Assembly (NCBI RefSeq): GCF_039543185.1
Contig: NZ_BAABJG010000006.1
Coordinates: 372,001-436,000 of the forward strand
DNA: 64,000 nt
Reading direction: 5' to 3'
Origin: Paenibacillus_S vulneris
Lineage (GTDB): Bacteria; Bacillota; Bacilli; Paenibacillales; NBRC-103111
Shown here: piece after piece, positions 31,430 to 39,697 of the stretch
Layout of the letters: each line of letters begins with the position of its first letter
Position numbering within the stretch: position 1 is the stretch's first letter
Notes under the pieces: generated by a model
Told to the model about the DNA's origin: nothing
The model's database searches: none
What the model saw: the letters and a program-made list of their open reading frames with translations, nothing else
Translations under genes and position numbers: made by a program

Positions 31430-32199
31430 TAGCCTTCCACCCCCAGCAGCTCGTCTTTCTTGATCGCGCGGCCGTAGATTTCCGAAAATTTCTCGTCGGT
31501 AGCTTCCGAAACCGGTCCGTCAAACACGACTTCCCCTGCCCGCAAGCCGATAATTCGAGTTGCATACTCTCTCGCCAGGTCAATGAAGTGAAGGTTTACA
31601 ATCGTAGTGATGCCAAGCTCCTGATTGATCCGTTTCAAGTCATCCATAACCTGCCGGGTCGTCAATGGGTCCAGGGAAGCTACCGGCTCGTCAGCCAAAA
31701 TAATTTTGGCCTCCTGTGCCAAAGCGCGGGCAATGGATACACGCTGCTGTTGGCCGCCGGAGAGCTCGTCTGCGCGGGCGTATGCTTTCTCGCGAATGTT
31801 TACGCGCTCCAGCGCTTTGAGGGAAAGCTCAATATCCTCTTTGGGAAACAGACCAAGAATGGTTCTAAATGTAGAGTGATAGCCCACCCGGCCGGATAGA
31901 ACATTACGCAAAACGGATACCCGTTTGACCAGGTTAAAGCTTTGGAAGATCATACCGATATCGCGGCGCATGCGGCGAAGCTCAGCCCCACGGGCAGCCG
32001 TGATGGACTTGCCGTCTATCAAAATTTGACCGTCGGTAATTTCATGCAGCCGGTTCATCGAGCGCAGCAGCGTCGATTTTCCTGCACCGGACAGACCTAC
32101 GATAACGACAAAATCACCCGGTTGGATGGTGAGGTTAATATTTTTTAAACCTACGGTACCATTGGGATAAACCTTGGAAACATTTTGAAATTCAATCAT
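31429..32199 (-). CDS. phnC: Phosphonate ABC transporter ATP-binding protein
   Basis: This is the ATPase of the importer, 256 residues. Walker A GLSGAGKST, Q-loop MIFQSFNLV, signature LSGGQQQRVSIARAL, Walker B IILADEPVASLD, and the H-loop equivalent IVNLHFIDLAREYATRI (a PhnC-type feature) are all seen. The ATG is behind AGAGGAG with a slightly long spacer. A TATACT -10-like sequence precedes it at about 32218; no PhoP-box-like repeats were found in the 192 bp upstream, unlike phnD. It should serve the binding protein PhnD encoded on the other strand. Confidence 0.93.
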   Translation of the reverse strand: MIEFQNVSKVYPNGTVGLKNINLTIQPGDFVVIVGLSGAGKSTLLRSMNRLHEITDGQILIDGKSITAARGAELRRMRRDIGMIFQSFNLVKRVSVLRNVLSGRVGYHSTFRTILGLFPKEDIELSLKALERVNIREKAYARADELSGGQQQRVSIARALAQEAKIILADEPVASLDPLTTRQVMDDLKRINQELGITTIVNLHFIDLAREYATRIIGLRAGEVVFDGPVSEATDEKFSEIYGRAIKKDELLGVEG

Positions 32200-32391
32200 A
32201 GGATAGGCGTTTCTCCTCTAGTATAAAATGACTAACATTCGATACATTCGACATGAAAGCCCGTATTCCTTTTTTCCATTGAAATCTATATATTTCCTCA
32301 ATATTGTCTGCTCATTTTCCCCCAATTCCCATAAAAAATACGCCTCTCCAAGCGTCTTGGATCAGCGCATCAACCGGTACTTTCGGCCTAT

Positions 32392-33195
32392 TTATGAAAA
32401 GAATGGAACCATCCACTGAATGAGCATCGTACAGGGAACCAGCAGCAATTGAGCAAGCCATGTGCCGCAAAACCGCGAAAACATCAGCCACCCGTACATT
32501 TTGCTGATGGAGGCCATGCTGGCCTTTCCGGTCATTGCCCGATCGGTCAGCAGAGCGACCTGCGGGTCGACCAGCAGGGTCATCAGGATCGTTGCGACGC
32601 CGTTCACGAGGCCCGACGACATGGAGGCGGCCGTACTGTGCCCGGGGCTAAGAAACGAAGCGTACAGAGCCGACAATACCCCGACGGTATAAAAGCCGGT
32701 GACGAACATGTTCAGCAGCAGAAGACGCTTCGGCACCCCTCCGACACGAAGGCGGGAAATCATCTCCCAGGTCGGGAGCTTGAACTGGCGGCCTGCGTAT
32801 TTCAAGCTGCGAAAGGATACGGAATCCAGCACCAGGCGGGGCAAGGACCCCGTCACTTCTAGCCGGGCGATCAGCTTCACCGCTATACGGACCGCTGTAG
32901 GGAATAACAGAATGGCCAGCAGAGTGCCAAGCGACGCACCGGCGATCATGATGTGCATTTGAGCTTCCAGGGAAACGCCGGGATCGCGCTTGGCCTGATC
33001 GATGACGCCTCCCATCATGGGGCCCTGGATAAGATTGGACGTGCGTGAGAGCAGCACGATCATTCCCGTCAGCGACAAGGCGACGGCCAGCTTGCCTGTC
33101 CGAACGCCAGCCAGCCGAATGCTGTAAGACAACGTTTCAACCGCATGGATGATCAGCGTTAACACTGCCACCCAGATTACTTTGTCCAAAATCAT
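32392..33195 (-). CDS. amj: Amj-family lipid II flippase
   Basis: This is a multi-pass membrane protein of 267 residues in the Amj (YdaH) family, an alternative to MurJ for moving the peptidoglycan precursor lipid II across the membrane. The opening ILDKVIWVAVLTLIIHAVETLSYSIRLAGVRTGKLAVALSL and GMIVLLSRTSNLIQGPMMGGVIDQAK are the family hallmark. The ATG has GGAGGG at good spacing. In Bacillus subtilis amj expression rises with cell-envelope stress via SigM; no SigM promoter could be placed here. It is monocistronic. Confidence 0.88.
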   Translation of the reverse strand: MILDKVIWVAVLTLIIHAVETLSYSIRLAGVRTGKLAVALSLTGMIVLLSRTSNLIQGPMMGGVIDQAKRDPGVSLEAQMHIMIAGASLGTLLAILLFPTAVRIAVKLIARLEVTGSLPRLVLDSVSFRSLKYAGRQFKLPTWEMISRLRVGGVPKRLLLLNMFVTGFYTVGVLSALYASFLSPGHSTAASMSSGLVNGVATILMTLLVDPQVALLTDRAMTGKASMASISKMYGWLMFSRFCGTWLAQLLLVPCTMLIQWMVPFFS

Positions 33196-33377
33196 GCCAT
33201 CCCTCCAGGCATTTTGCCGATTCCGTCCATTCTATTAAGAAGCCATTGGCCATTCAACAGAAGAGTCACACAAACAGAATCTCCGTCGTTAAGAATGATC
33301 TTACACTATACGGTACGAAAAAAAACAAGAAAAATGGCGTTGAACAACAATCGGTTTTGCAGCGTAAAAAACGTGAA

Positions 33378-33406
33378 ACCCTCCAGCCGCTTTGAGCGTG
33401 GAGGGT
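33378..33406 (-). terminator. Terminator after the lplBCA-type operon
   Basis: ACCCTCCA/TGGAGGGT with an inner CGC/GCG pair spans 33378-33406. On the minus strand it is followed by TTCACGTTTTTTA. It lies 16 bp after the stop of the binding-protein gene. Confidence 0.8.
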
Positions 33407-33421
33407 CTTCCGAGTCTAGCC

Positions 33422-35050
33422 TTATTTGCTTTTGTTATAACGATCGTAAGCGGCCTTGTACGTTTTCAAATATTGGTCGACACCCATGCCATTGACCGTT
33501 GCCACATATTTATCCCACTCGTCGAAGGAGGCGGCGCCGGTAATCAATTTGGATTCCATCTCGCCGATATACGTCTGAATATCCGAGCCTTTGGTGCTCA
33601 TGTACTCGTTCTCCGCATCGGTGAAGTTGAAGTTGTACCATAGATCCTTGATTGCATAAGGCTGAGCTTTCTTCCCGGCCTCTATCGATTCCGGCAGCGT
33701 CTCCGAGCCTTTGAAATATTTCTCCTGCACGTAGCCCGGATAGCTTCCGCCCATCCACGTTACATACTTCGTTAACGCCTGATCCATCGTCAAACCGTTC
33801 GGATTTTTCTTGATTTCATCGATGTATTCGAGCTTGCCGTCGGCCGTTTTGGTGTAGCTTGTCCCTTCGACGCCCATGAAATAAAACTGTGCACCTTCGT
33901 CGCTGAAGAAGTGGTCCATCCACCGGATGGTAGCCTCGATATTTTTGTTCTTATCCGTTATGACAAAGGCACCCGGCCACACCATCGGAACTTTGATGTG
34001 CGTGTACATCTGGTCCCCATGAGGTCCTTTCAGCGCGCCGAGTCCAAAATAGCCATCCCCGTTGAACTGGGTCTTCGGATTCGGATTGATCGTCGAGCCG
34101 AGCACGTTCTTGGCTCCCTTGGCATAAAGCGCATTGCCGTTCTGCGTGAAAATATCCTTGTCGATCAAGCCTTCCATATACAGCTTGTTGACATATTGCA
34201 GCACTTCCTTGTAGTTCTGGGTCAAACGGAAGAAGCGAAGCTCGTTCGTCTTCGGATCCACATCGACGAATTTATGCCCCAATCCTCGATTGCCTACGCC
34301 CCATGCTCCCTTGATTTGATCAATCAACGGACCGATGCCGGTACCGCTGTATGGAATTTCGTCCGGCTGACCGTTCCCGTTCAGATCCGTCGATTTCACG
34401 GCTTTCAGGTACGCGTACAGCTCCTCCGTCGTCTGAGGTTCTTTCATATTCAATTTTTCAAGCCAATCCTTCTTGACCCACAGCGGCGTACCGATCAGCA
34501 TCGGCAAAAATTCCGGGCTGTAAAAAGAAGGGAACGAGTAAATATTGCCGTCCGGCATCGTCAATGCTTTGCGCAAGTCCGGATATTTATCCATCAGCTT
34601 CTTCAGGTTCGGCGCATAGTCGTTGATGTAGTCGTTCAGCTTGACGAATACGCCTTGGCTGCCGTATTTCATCAGATCCGACGCGGGAACGCGTGCCGAA
34701 TAGAACGCATCGGGGTAATCGCCGTTGGCCAGCGACAGGTTCCGCTTCTCCGTCAGGCTGCTGAAGGGAACGAACTGGAAGTTGACCTTCACATTCGACA
34801 TCTTGGCGTATTCCTTCCACACGAGCCTCTCTTCGAAGCTGTTGCTGCCATTCGTATCGGCAAGTCCCGTGAAGAAGGTCAGCTCGATCGGCTGGTTGAC
34901 GATAGGCAAACCGGTCTTGTTCACGTTGGTGGCTGCTGACTCCTTGCTCTCTGCCTGCTTGCCTGCATCCTTCGTATTGCTGCAGCCCGCCGTAAGGCTT
35001 ACGGCCACAGCCGACGCCACTGTCAGCGCCGTTAGTTTCGTCCATTTCAT
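33422..35050 (-). CDS. LplA-like extracellular solute-binding lipoprotein
   Basis: This is a family 1 sugar-binding protein of 542 residues, the size class found in Paenibacillus LplA/YtcQ-like proteins. The lipobox LTAGC places the lipid on Cys23. The mature protein contains VNQPIELTFFTGLADTNGSNSFEERLVWKEYAKMSNVKVNF and repeated WVKKDWLEKLNMKEPQTTEELYAYLKAVKSTDLNGNGQPDE, the calcium-like D-x-N-x-N-G loop seen in this group. It is the last gene of the permease-permease-binding protein unit. It probably binds oligogalacturonides, rhamnogalacturonan or related saccharides, but this cannot be told from the sequence. Codon use is ordinary. Confidence 0.92.
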   Translation of the reverse strand: MKWTKLTALTVASAVAVSLTAGCSNTKDAGKQAESKESAATNVNKTGLPIVNQPIELTFFTGLADTNGSNSFEERLVWKEYAKMSNVKVNFQFVPFSSLTEKRNLSLANGDYPDAFYSARVPASDLMKYGSQGVFVKLNDYINDYAPNLKKLMDKYPDLRKALTMPDGNIYSFPSFYSPEFLPMLIGTPLWVKKDWLEKLNMKEPQTTEELYAYLKAVKSTDLNGNGQPDEIPYSGTGIGPLIDQIKGAWGVGNRGLGHKFVDVDPKTNELRFFRLTQNYKEVLQYVNKLYMEGLIDKDIFTQNGNALYAKGAKNVLGSTINPNPKTQFNGDGYFGLGALKGPHGDQMYTHIKVPMVWPGAFVITDKNKNIEATIRWMDHFFSDEGAQFYFMGVEGTSYTKTADGKLEYIDEIKKNPNGLTMDQALTKYVTWMGGSYPGYVQEKYFKGSETLPESIEAGKKAQPYAIKDLWYNFNFTDAENEYMSTKGSDIQTYIGEMESKLITGAASFDEWDKYVATVNGMGVDQYLKTYKAAYDRYNKSK

Positions 35051-35131
35051 CCGTATAGTTCCTCCCCGTTAATCTTTTCTCTATATGCCAAAAGGGAACC
35101 TGTCCCTTAAAAGCCTTGGTTGAATATGCAT

Positions 35132-36016
35132 TCACCCTTTAAGCGCACCGATCATAATGCCTTTTACAAAATATTTTTGCAGAAACGGGTACAGCAGCAG
35201 GATCGGCAAATTCGCTACGACAACAACGGCATATTTGACTGCCTCCTGATCCATGATCGTTTTGGCGTGCGAGCTGTCCCCTACATTGACCATGTGCTCC
35301 ATTTCACCTTGAACGAGAATTTCCCTGAGAAGCAGCTGCAGCGGATACAAGCTGCGATCCGTCAAATAGATCATGGCATTAAAGTACGCATTCCAGTGCC
35401 CGACCGCATAAAAGAGTACCATAACCGCCATAATGGGCATCGACAAGGGCATCACGATCCGCCACAGCGTCTTCCAGTCCGAGCAGCCGTCAATAGACGC
35501 GGCCTCCAGAATTTCTCCGGGAATGCTGCTCTGGAAAAAGGTGCGCATAATGATGATGTTCCAAACGGAGACGGCCCCCGGAATGATCAGCCCCCACATG
35601 GAATTCAGCATTCCGAGCTGCTTGACCAGCATATAGGAGGGGATTAAGCCGCCGCTGAAAAACATCGTAAAGACAAGCATCGCCGTGATGACGTTGCGTC
35701 CGTAAAAGCTTCTTTGCGAGAGCGGATAGGCCGCCATAATCGTCATGACCAGATTGATAGAGGTGCCTGCCGCCGTGTAAATGATCGTATTCAAATAGCT
35801 TCGAAGCAAATCCTGGTTTTCCAGCACCTTCTGATAGCCGACAAAGCTCAGGTCCTTCGGCCACAGCCACATCTCCCCGTTCAATACGTTCTCGGGATTA
35901 CTGATCGAGGCGCTGAGCACAAATACGAGCGGATACAACACCACAACGGTGACTGCGGCTAACAATGCGTAAACGAACGCTTCGAACCACTTGTCTCCTA
36001 GACTGTTAGTTGCCAT
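35132..36016 (-). CDS. LplC-like carbohydrate ABC transporter permease
   Basis: This is a MalG-type permease of 294 residues and six helices. Family features are VLYPLVFVLSASISNPENVLNGEMWLWPKDLSFVGYQKVL in the first third, the EAA loop EILEAASIDGCSDWKTLWRIVMPLSMPIMAVM, and the C-terminal FVKGIMIGALKG. An ATG at 36037 lies in the same frame, but ATG 36016 has GGGGAGGA before it and removes an overlap with the preceding gene. The order lplB-lplC-lplA is the usual one for this family. No ATPase gene is present; a shared MsmX-type ATPase is expected elsewhere. Confidence 0.92.
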   Translation of the reverse strand: MATNSLGDKWFEAFVYALLAAVTVVVLYPLVFVLSASISNPENVLNGEMWLWPKDLSFVGYQKVLENQDLLRSYLNTIIYTAAGTSINLVMTIMAAYPLSQRSFYGRNVITAMLVFTMFFSGGLIPSYMLVKQLGMLNSMWGLIIPGAVSVWNIIIMRTFFQSSIPGEILEAASIDGCSDWKTLWRIVMPLSMPIMAVMVLFYAVGHWNAYFNAMIYLTDRSLYPLQLLLREILVQGEMEHMVNVGDSSHAKTIMDQEAVKYAVVVVANLPILLLYPFLQKYFVKGIMIGALKG

Positions 36017-36030
36017 GAGGCTCCTCCCCT

Positions 36031-36993
36031 TCACCATAAGCTGGCCTGATTCACAGCCTTAGCGATCCGGTTCACGGTCAGCAGCAGGATAAAGTTAACA
36101 ACGGAGTTGAACAGTCCCACCGCCGCAGCGAAGCTGTATTGCGAGCCAAGCAGCCCGCTACGGTATACATAGGTAGAAATCACATCCGAGCTTTCGTTAT
36201 TGAGCGAATTTTGCATCAGGAACACCTTCTCGAATCCGACCCCCATCAAGCTGCCGATGTTCAGGATCAGCAGAATGACGACCGTCGGCATAATGCCGGG
36301 CAGATTAATGTGCCAAATGCGCTGCAGCCGCGTTGCCCCGTCGACCTTGGCGGCTTCATGGAGCCCGGGATCAATGCCGGCGAGAGCCGCCAAATAGATG
36401 ATCGAGCTCCAGCCCATTTGCTGCCACACACCGGATAAGACATAGACCGTTTTGAACCATTCGGGCTTGGTCATGAAGGATATCGGCTCGCCGCCGAAGG
36501 CTTGGATCATCGTATTGACGATACCGCTGGTCGGAGACAGGAACATGATAACGAGACCGACAAGCACTACGGTAGACAGAAAGTGCGGCGCATAGGTTAC
36601 CGTCTGCACCCATCTTTTAAACCCGCTGTGCCGCACCTCATTAATCAGCAAAGCAAGCACGATCGGCACCGGAAACCCGACGGCCAGCTCGTATAAGCTA
36701 ATGCCGAGCGTATTTTTCAGCAGCCGCCAGAAGAAGTAGCTGTCGAAAAATCGGAGAAAATGCTTAAATCCGACCCAAGGACTGCCTCCGATCCCTTTGG
36801 TAGCTATAAAATCCTTGAAAGCGATCTGTACTCCGTACATAGGAAAATAGTGAAATACGATGAAATAGACCAGCACCGGCGTGATAAGCAAATAGAGCTG
36901 CCAATGGCGGATGATCGCCTTAAGCGCCCTGCTCCGATGCTTATGATTGCTTGCCGCCGTACCCAGTACCCGGGTTGGTTGTACATGTTCCAA
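36031..36993 (-). CDS. LplB-like carbohydrate ABC transporter permease
   Basis: This is the MalF-type permease partner, about 320 residues with six helices. It contains LYLLITPVLVYFIVFHYFPMYGVQIAFKDF near the N-terminus and the EAA loop GLHEAAKVDGATRLQRIWHINLPGIMPTVVILL. The open frame continues upstream to an ATG at 37134, but the extra residues are not typical. TTG 36993, behind AAGGGGGAAGAGG, gives the normal length and is chosen. Its gene starts the operon. A TTGGAC-N18-TAAAAC promoter-like pair lies on the minus strand at 37141-37170. Confidence 0.9.
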   Translation of the reverse strand: MEHVQPTRVLGTAASNHKHRSRALKAIIRHWQLYLLITPVLVYFIVFHYFPMYGVQIAFKDFIATKGIGGSPWVGFKHFLRFFDSYFFWRLLKNTLGISLYELAVGFPVPIVLALLINEVRHSGFKRWVQTVTYAPHFLSTVVLVGLVIMFLSPTSGIVNTMIQAFGGEPISFMTKPEWFKTVYVLSGVWQQMGWSSIIYLAALAGIDPGLHEAAKVDGATRLQRIWHINLPGIMPTVVILLILNIGSLMGVGFEKVFLMQNSLNNESSDVISTYVYRSGLLGSQYSFAAAVGLFNSVVNFILLLTVNRIAKAVNQASLW

Positions 36994-37404
36994 GCCTCTT
37001 CCCCCTTTTGCCAAAAAACCGTTAACCGTTGGGATAAGCAAATAAGACCCTGGGAAATCAAAAGTAAACAAGCTGTTTTCGTACGAAAACGCTGCGCCGG
37101 TTTCCTTTTGGGTTTTCTCAGAGTCTCCACCCAATCGTTTGTTTTATGAAAATTTGAAATGATTGTCCAAGATGAGACTCGCTTCCTGACGATTCCCTTT
37201 GGAATCCGTTACGCCTTGTTCTCATTCCCTGTAGTTCAAGCTTACCTCCGGATCGTTATCGGAATATTAGGCCCGTGTTAATAAACGGTAAAGATAGGTT
37301 TTTGCCTATCAATGATAATTGAGTTAATAAGTCTACATAGGGCACAAGCCAATTCGAAACAATTAGAAGTAACAGGGCGGGGAAGAAAAGGATCCGGTTT
37401 GAAA
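36994..37404 (-). promoter_or_regulatory. 411-bp region upstream of the lplB-like gene with promoter and dyad
   Basis: On the minus strand TTGGAC (37165-37170) and TAAAAC (37141-37146) are 18 bp apart. Just upstream of them, GATTCC-CTTT-GGAATC (37191-37206) is a perfect 6-bp dyad that could be a regulator site. Further on, GATAGG/CCTATC (37294-37311) forms a weak hairpin that may end the GNAT transcript. The rest shows nothing I can name. Confidence 0.4.
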
Positions 37405-37917
37405 TCAAGGAAATCTGCATTCCCGATTGCCGCGACATTCCATCCTGAACTGAGTAAGATCAAGTTTCATCTCCACAAGATCCAAACCTGGAGCAAAACC
37501 GTTCTGGACAATACGTCCTGCAATGAATCCGAAACGTTCGAAGAAACCGCGACTGTATTGTGAAGTCTCGATCTTCACCGAGGCAAACTGCGATTCGACC
37601 GCAATTCGACGCAGCCGCTCGGCCAGAAGCTGACGGCCGATTCCGCGGTGATGAACATCCCGCAGGACCATGCCCCAGCAAAGCACCGCAACAGTATAAT
37701 CTTCTTTATTTGCCGCGTAACCGCCACAAGCGACAATTGCGCCTTCGTCTTCTTCCACGACGAAATACGGCACCTTCAGCTCATTGAGAAAAGAACCAAA
37801 ATCTTTACGCTCCTCATATGCAAAGTAAAGCGGAGTGTTACTATCGAATATAGCCTCGCAAGCTGCCCGATCTTCGGCCTGATAAGGACGCACATGATAT
37901 TGACCGTTTTTATTCAT
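37405..37917 (-). CDS. GNAT-family N-acetyltransferase
   Basis: This is a 170-residue acetyltransferase. Motif A (WGMVLRDVHHRGIGRQLLAERLRRIA) holds the acetyl-CoA pyrophosphate loop HRGIGRQL, and motif B reads ETSQYSRGFFERFGFIAGRIVQNGF. The N-terminal YHVRPYQAEDRAACEAIFDSNTP is a standard GNAT opening. It is apparently monocistronic, between the sugar importer and the frameshifted gene at 37977. The substrate is unknown; the QYS-RGFFERFGF form is common in putative amine acetyltransferases. Confidence 0.9.
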   Translation of the reverse strand: MNKNGQYHVRPYQAEDRAACEAIFDSNTPLYFAYEERKDFGSFLNELKVPYFVVEEDEGAIVACGGYAANKEDYTVAVLCWGMVLRDVHHRGIGRQLLAERLRRIAVESQFASVKIETSQYSRGFFERFGFIAGRIVQNGFAPGLDLVEMKLDLTQFRMECRGNRECRFP

Positions 37918-37976
37918 CTGTTTATCCCTCCGTTTATTCCCCCGTACCTCCGTTGCGGCGCAAAGCTAACGGAGCT

Positions 37977-38445
37977 TCAGGGGCGTTTTTGCTTCGCTTC
38001 TCGCCATTGTTCTTCCGTTCCTACAAAGAAGGTAAGTTTTTCAGGAATTTTTTCCGTTTGGCCATCGGATCCAACTTTCCCTCCCCCAGATGTACCTTGA
38101 TCATGGATCATTGGCACATTTGTTGGAACTTTAACTTGTCGACCATCTTGCTCAACATAAAATAAAACCATTGGCCCTGAAACATTCTTGCTTGAAGTCA
38201 TTACTTTCCCAGATGGCGGGACCTCATAGATTAAAGTGCCACCCTCTTCTTTTAAAGCAGGAGAACCGGGTTGTTCGTATGTAACCTCAACCCATCCTGT
38301 AAACCCTTTTGTCAATAAGAACTTATGTGTAGGATTCTCTGTGGATTGGTTTAATAAAAAAAGTCCGACTGCCACAATGCAAACCGTTACTATTGCAATG
38401 ATGAATATAATAAAAAAATTGGAATATCTCCCCCTTATTTAACAT
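37977..38445 (-). pseudogene. Small membrane-anchored protein gene (DUF6843-like) with a frameshift in a 7-T tract
   Basis: The main frame (37977-38375) starts at a GTG in the middle of a hydrophobic segment and has no ribosome binding site. An ATG at 38445, behind GGAAAGGATG, opens another frame that reads MLNKGEIFQFF and reaches a run of seven T on the minus strand (38412-38418). Removing one T joins it to IIFIIAIVTVCIVAVGLFLLN, a membrane anchor, and then to the rest: FTGWVEVTYEQPGSPALKEEGGTLIYEVP, as in DUF6843-like proteins. The intact product would be about 156 residues. It may be a true mutation, a slippage-controlled gene or a base-calling error. The family call is tentative. Confidence 0.65.
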
Positions 38446-38926
38446 AATTTCATCCTTTCCTTAGCGAATTACCACTTAGTATATCGAAAGCTTACAGTGA
38501 ATGGAATTCTTCGTCACGATGATACTTTACAAATTCCAAGATAATTTGAGCCCCCGCCTCCTCTTTCGGCATGTGAATGAACTTGCTAACGTGAACCATA
38601 TCACTTATAAATAGTTCAACGAACTGCATCATAAGAGCAATAACACAGTAGACTATCATCGAAAGTAATAATAGTACGACTCATATCATCTTTGATTTCC
38701 CCATGGTTTGGCCATTCGAATTTGAAGAAAAACCCCCACACCTAATGATGTGGGGGGCGGAACAAGTAATATAATTTTACCCATATACGTTACCAGCACC
38801 CTATTAGGTGCCGATGATATTACTTCTCTTCTTTAATATAGGTATTGCCATATAAAAACAGCCAGGGCATTTACGCTTCAAGAGCGCTGTTTGCCTAGCT
38901 GCTTTAAACAATGTTATGGAGTCAAG
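38446..38926. other. 481-bp intergenic region
   Basis: No gene is evident. It holds the terminator at 38731-38757 and A/T-rich sequence with scattered short inverted repeats such as CAGCACC-ctatta-GGTGCCG near 38800. No coding frame longer than about 30 codons has a usable ribosome binding site. It may contain remnants of a lost gene, but I see no family in them. Confidence 0.5.
38731..38757 (-). terminator. Terminator downstream of the ABC-2 exporter operon
   Basis: CCCCCACA (38733-38740) pairs with TGTGGGGG (38749-38756). On the minus strand it is followed by TTTTTCTTC. It lies 170 bp past the permease stop. Confidence 0.75.
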
Positions 38927-39697
38927 CTAACCCGCTACGTCCCTTTTGGTAAACAGGAGCCAGGACACAGCATAGAACAATAGCCAGTAAAGAATAAGCA
39001 TGGTAACGGAAAACCCCAGCGTCATGCCGGCAACCGGAGGTTTGCCCCCCAGCAGATAAGGCGATAAGTTCGTATTCGCGAATAGGATGTATTTGACCCA
39101 GGTATATTTGAACTGGGCGAGCACCATCACGATCGTATCGGCCGTAGGCATTAAGCAGATGGATAACCCGATAGCAAGCGAGCTGCTGCGGAAGGCGGCC
39201 GAAATCATGAATGCCAGCGTCACGTACATGAGCTGGTCAATCCACTTGATGCCGTAGGCCTGCATAATGCGCGGGAAGGACTCCGCATCGGATGCAGCTC
39301 CGCTCAAGCCGAAAAACAGCAGGCCGACAAAATAGGAGATGATGAGCAAAAACAGCGTAAAGGCGGTTAATGCAAGTACTACGGATACGTACTTGGAAGC
39401 CAAAATTTTGCTTCTTGTTGCCGGGCGGATAAGCAGGAGCTTAATGGTCCCCCATGTAAATTCGGAAGCAACGATATCTCCCGCGATAATAATCGAAAAC
39501 AGGAACACCAGCCAGCTTAAGCCCGTGGACATCACCATGAAAGAGAATGCATGGTCTATTCCGCTCTCAATGACATATTTGAGCATAAACGCCATTGAAA
39601 CGACGAAAATCAGAATGATTCCGAGCATGATCCATGTGCGAAGCCGGCTGTATATTTTCATTTGTTCGTTTCGGACGAGATTCAAAAAATTAGACAA
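38927..39697 (-). CDS. ABC-2 type transporter permease
   Basis: This is a six-helix permease of 256 residues of the ABC-2/BcrB-like class. It starts SNFLNLVRNEQMKIYSRLRTWIMLGIILIFV, which is the usual opening of these proteins, and contains SEFTWGTIKLLLIRPATRSKILASKYVSV, a family signature. The start is TTG 39697, overlapping the ATPase stop by 8 bp (TTGTCTAA), with GGGGGAA upstream. Pairs like this export bacitracin-type antibiotics, lantibiotics or other molecules; nothing nearby indicates the substrate. Confidence 0.92.
   Translation of the reverse strand: MSNFLNLVRNEQMKIYSRLRTWIMLGIILIFVVSMAFMLKYVIESGIDHAFSFMVMSTGLSWLVFLFSIIIAGDIVASEFTWGTIKLLLIRPATRSKILASKYVSVVLALTAFTLFLLIISYFVGLLFFGLSGAASDAESFPRIMQAYGIKWIDQLMYVTLAFMISAAFRSSSLAIGLSICLMPTADTIVMVLAQFKYTWVKYILFANTNLSPYLLGGKPPVAGMTLGFSVTMLILYWLLFYAVSWLLFTKRDVAG

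Noticed and set aside
33911..34939. 342-codon plus-strand frame under the sugar-binding protein gene
   Set aside because: It is antisense to a clear lipoprotein gene with lipobox and family motifs, and its composition is typical of a shadow frame.
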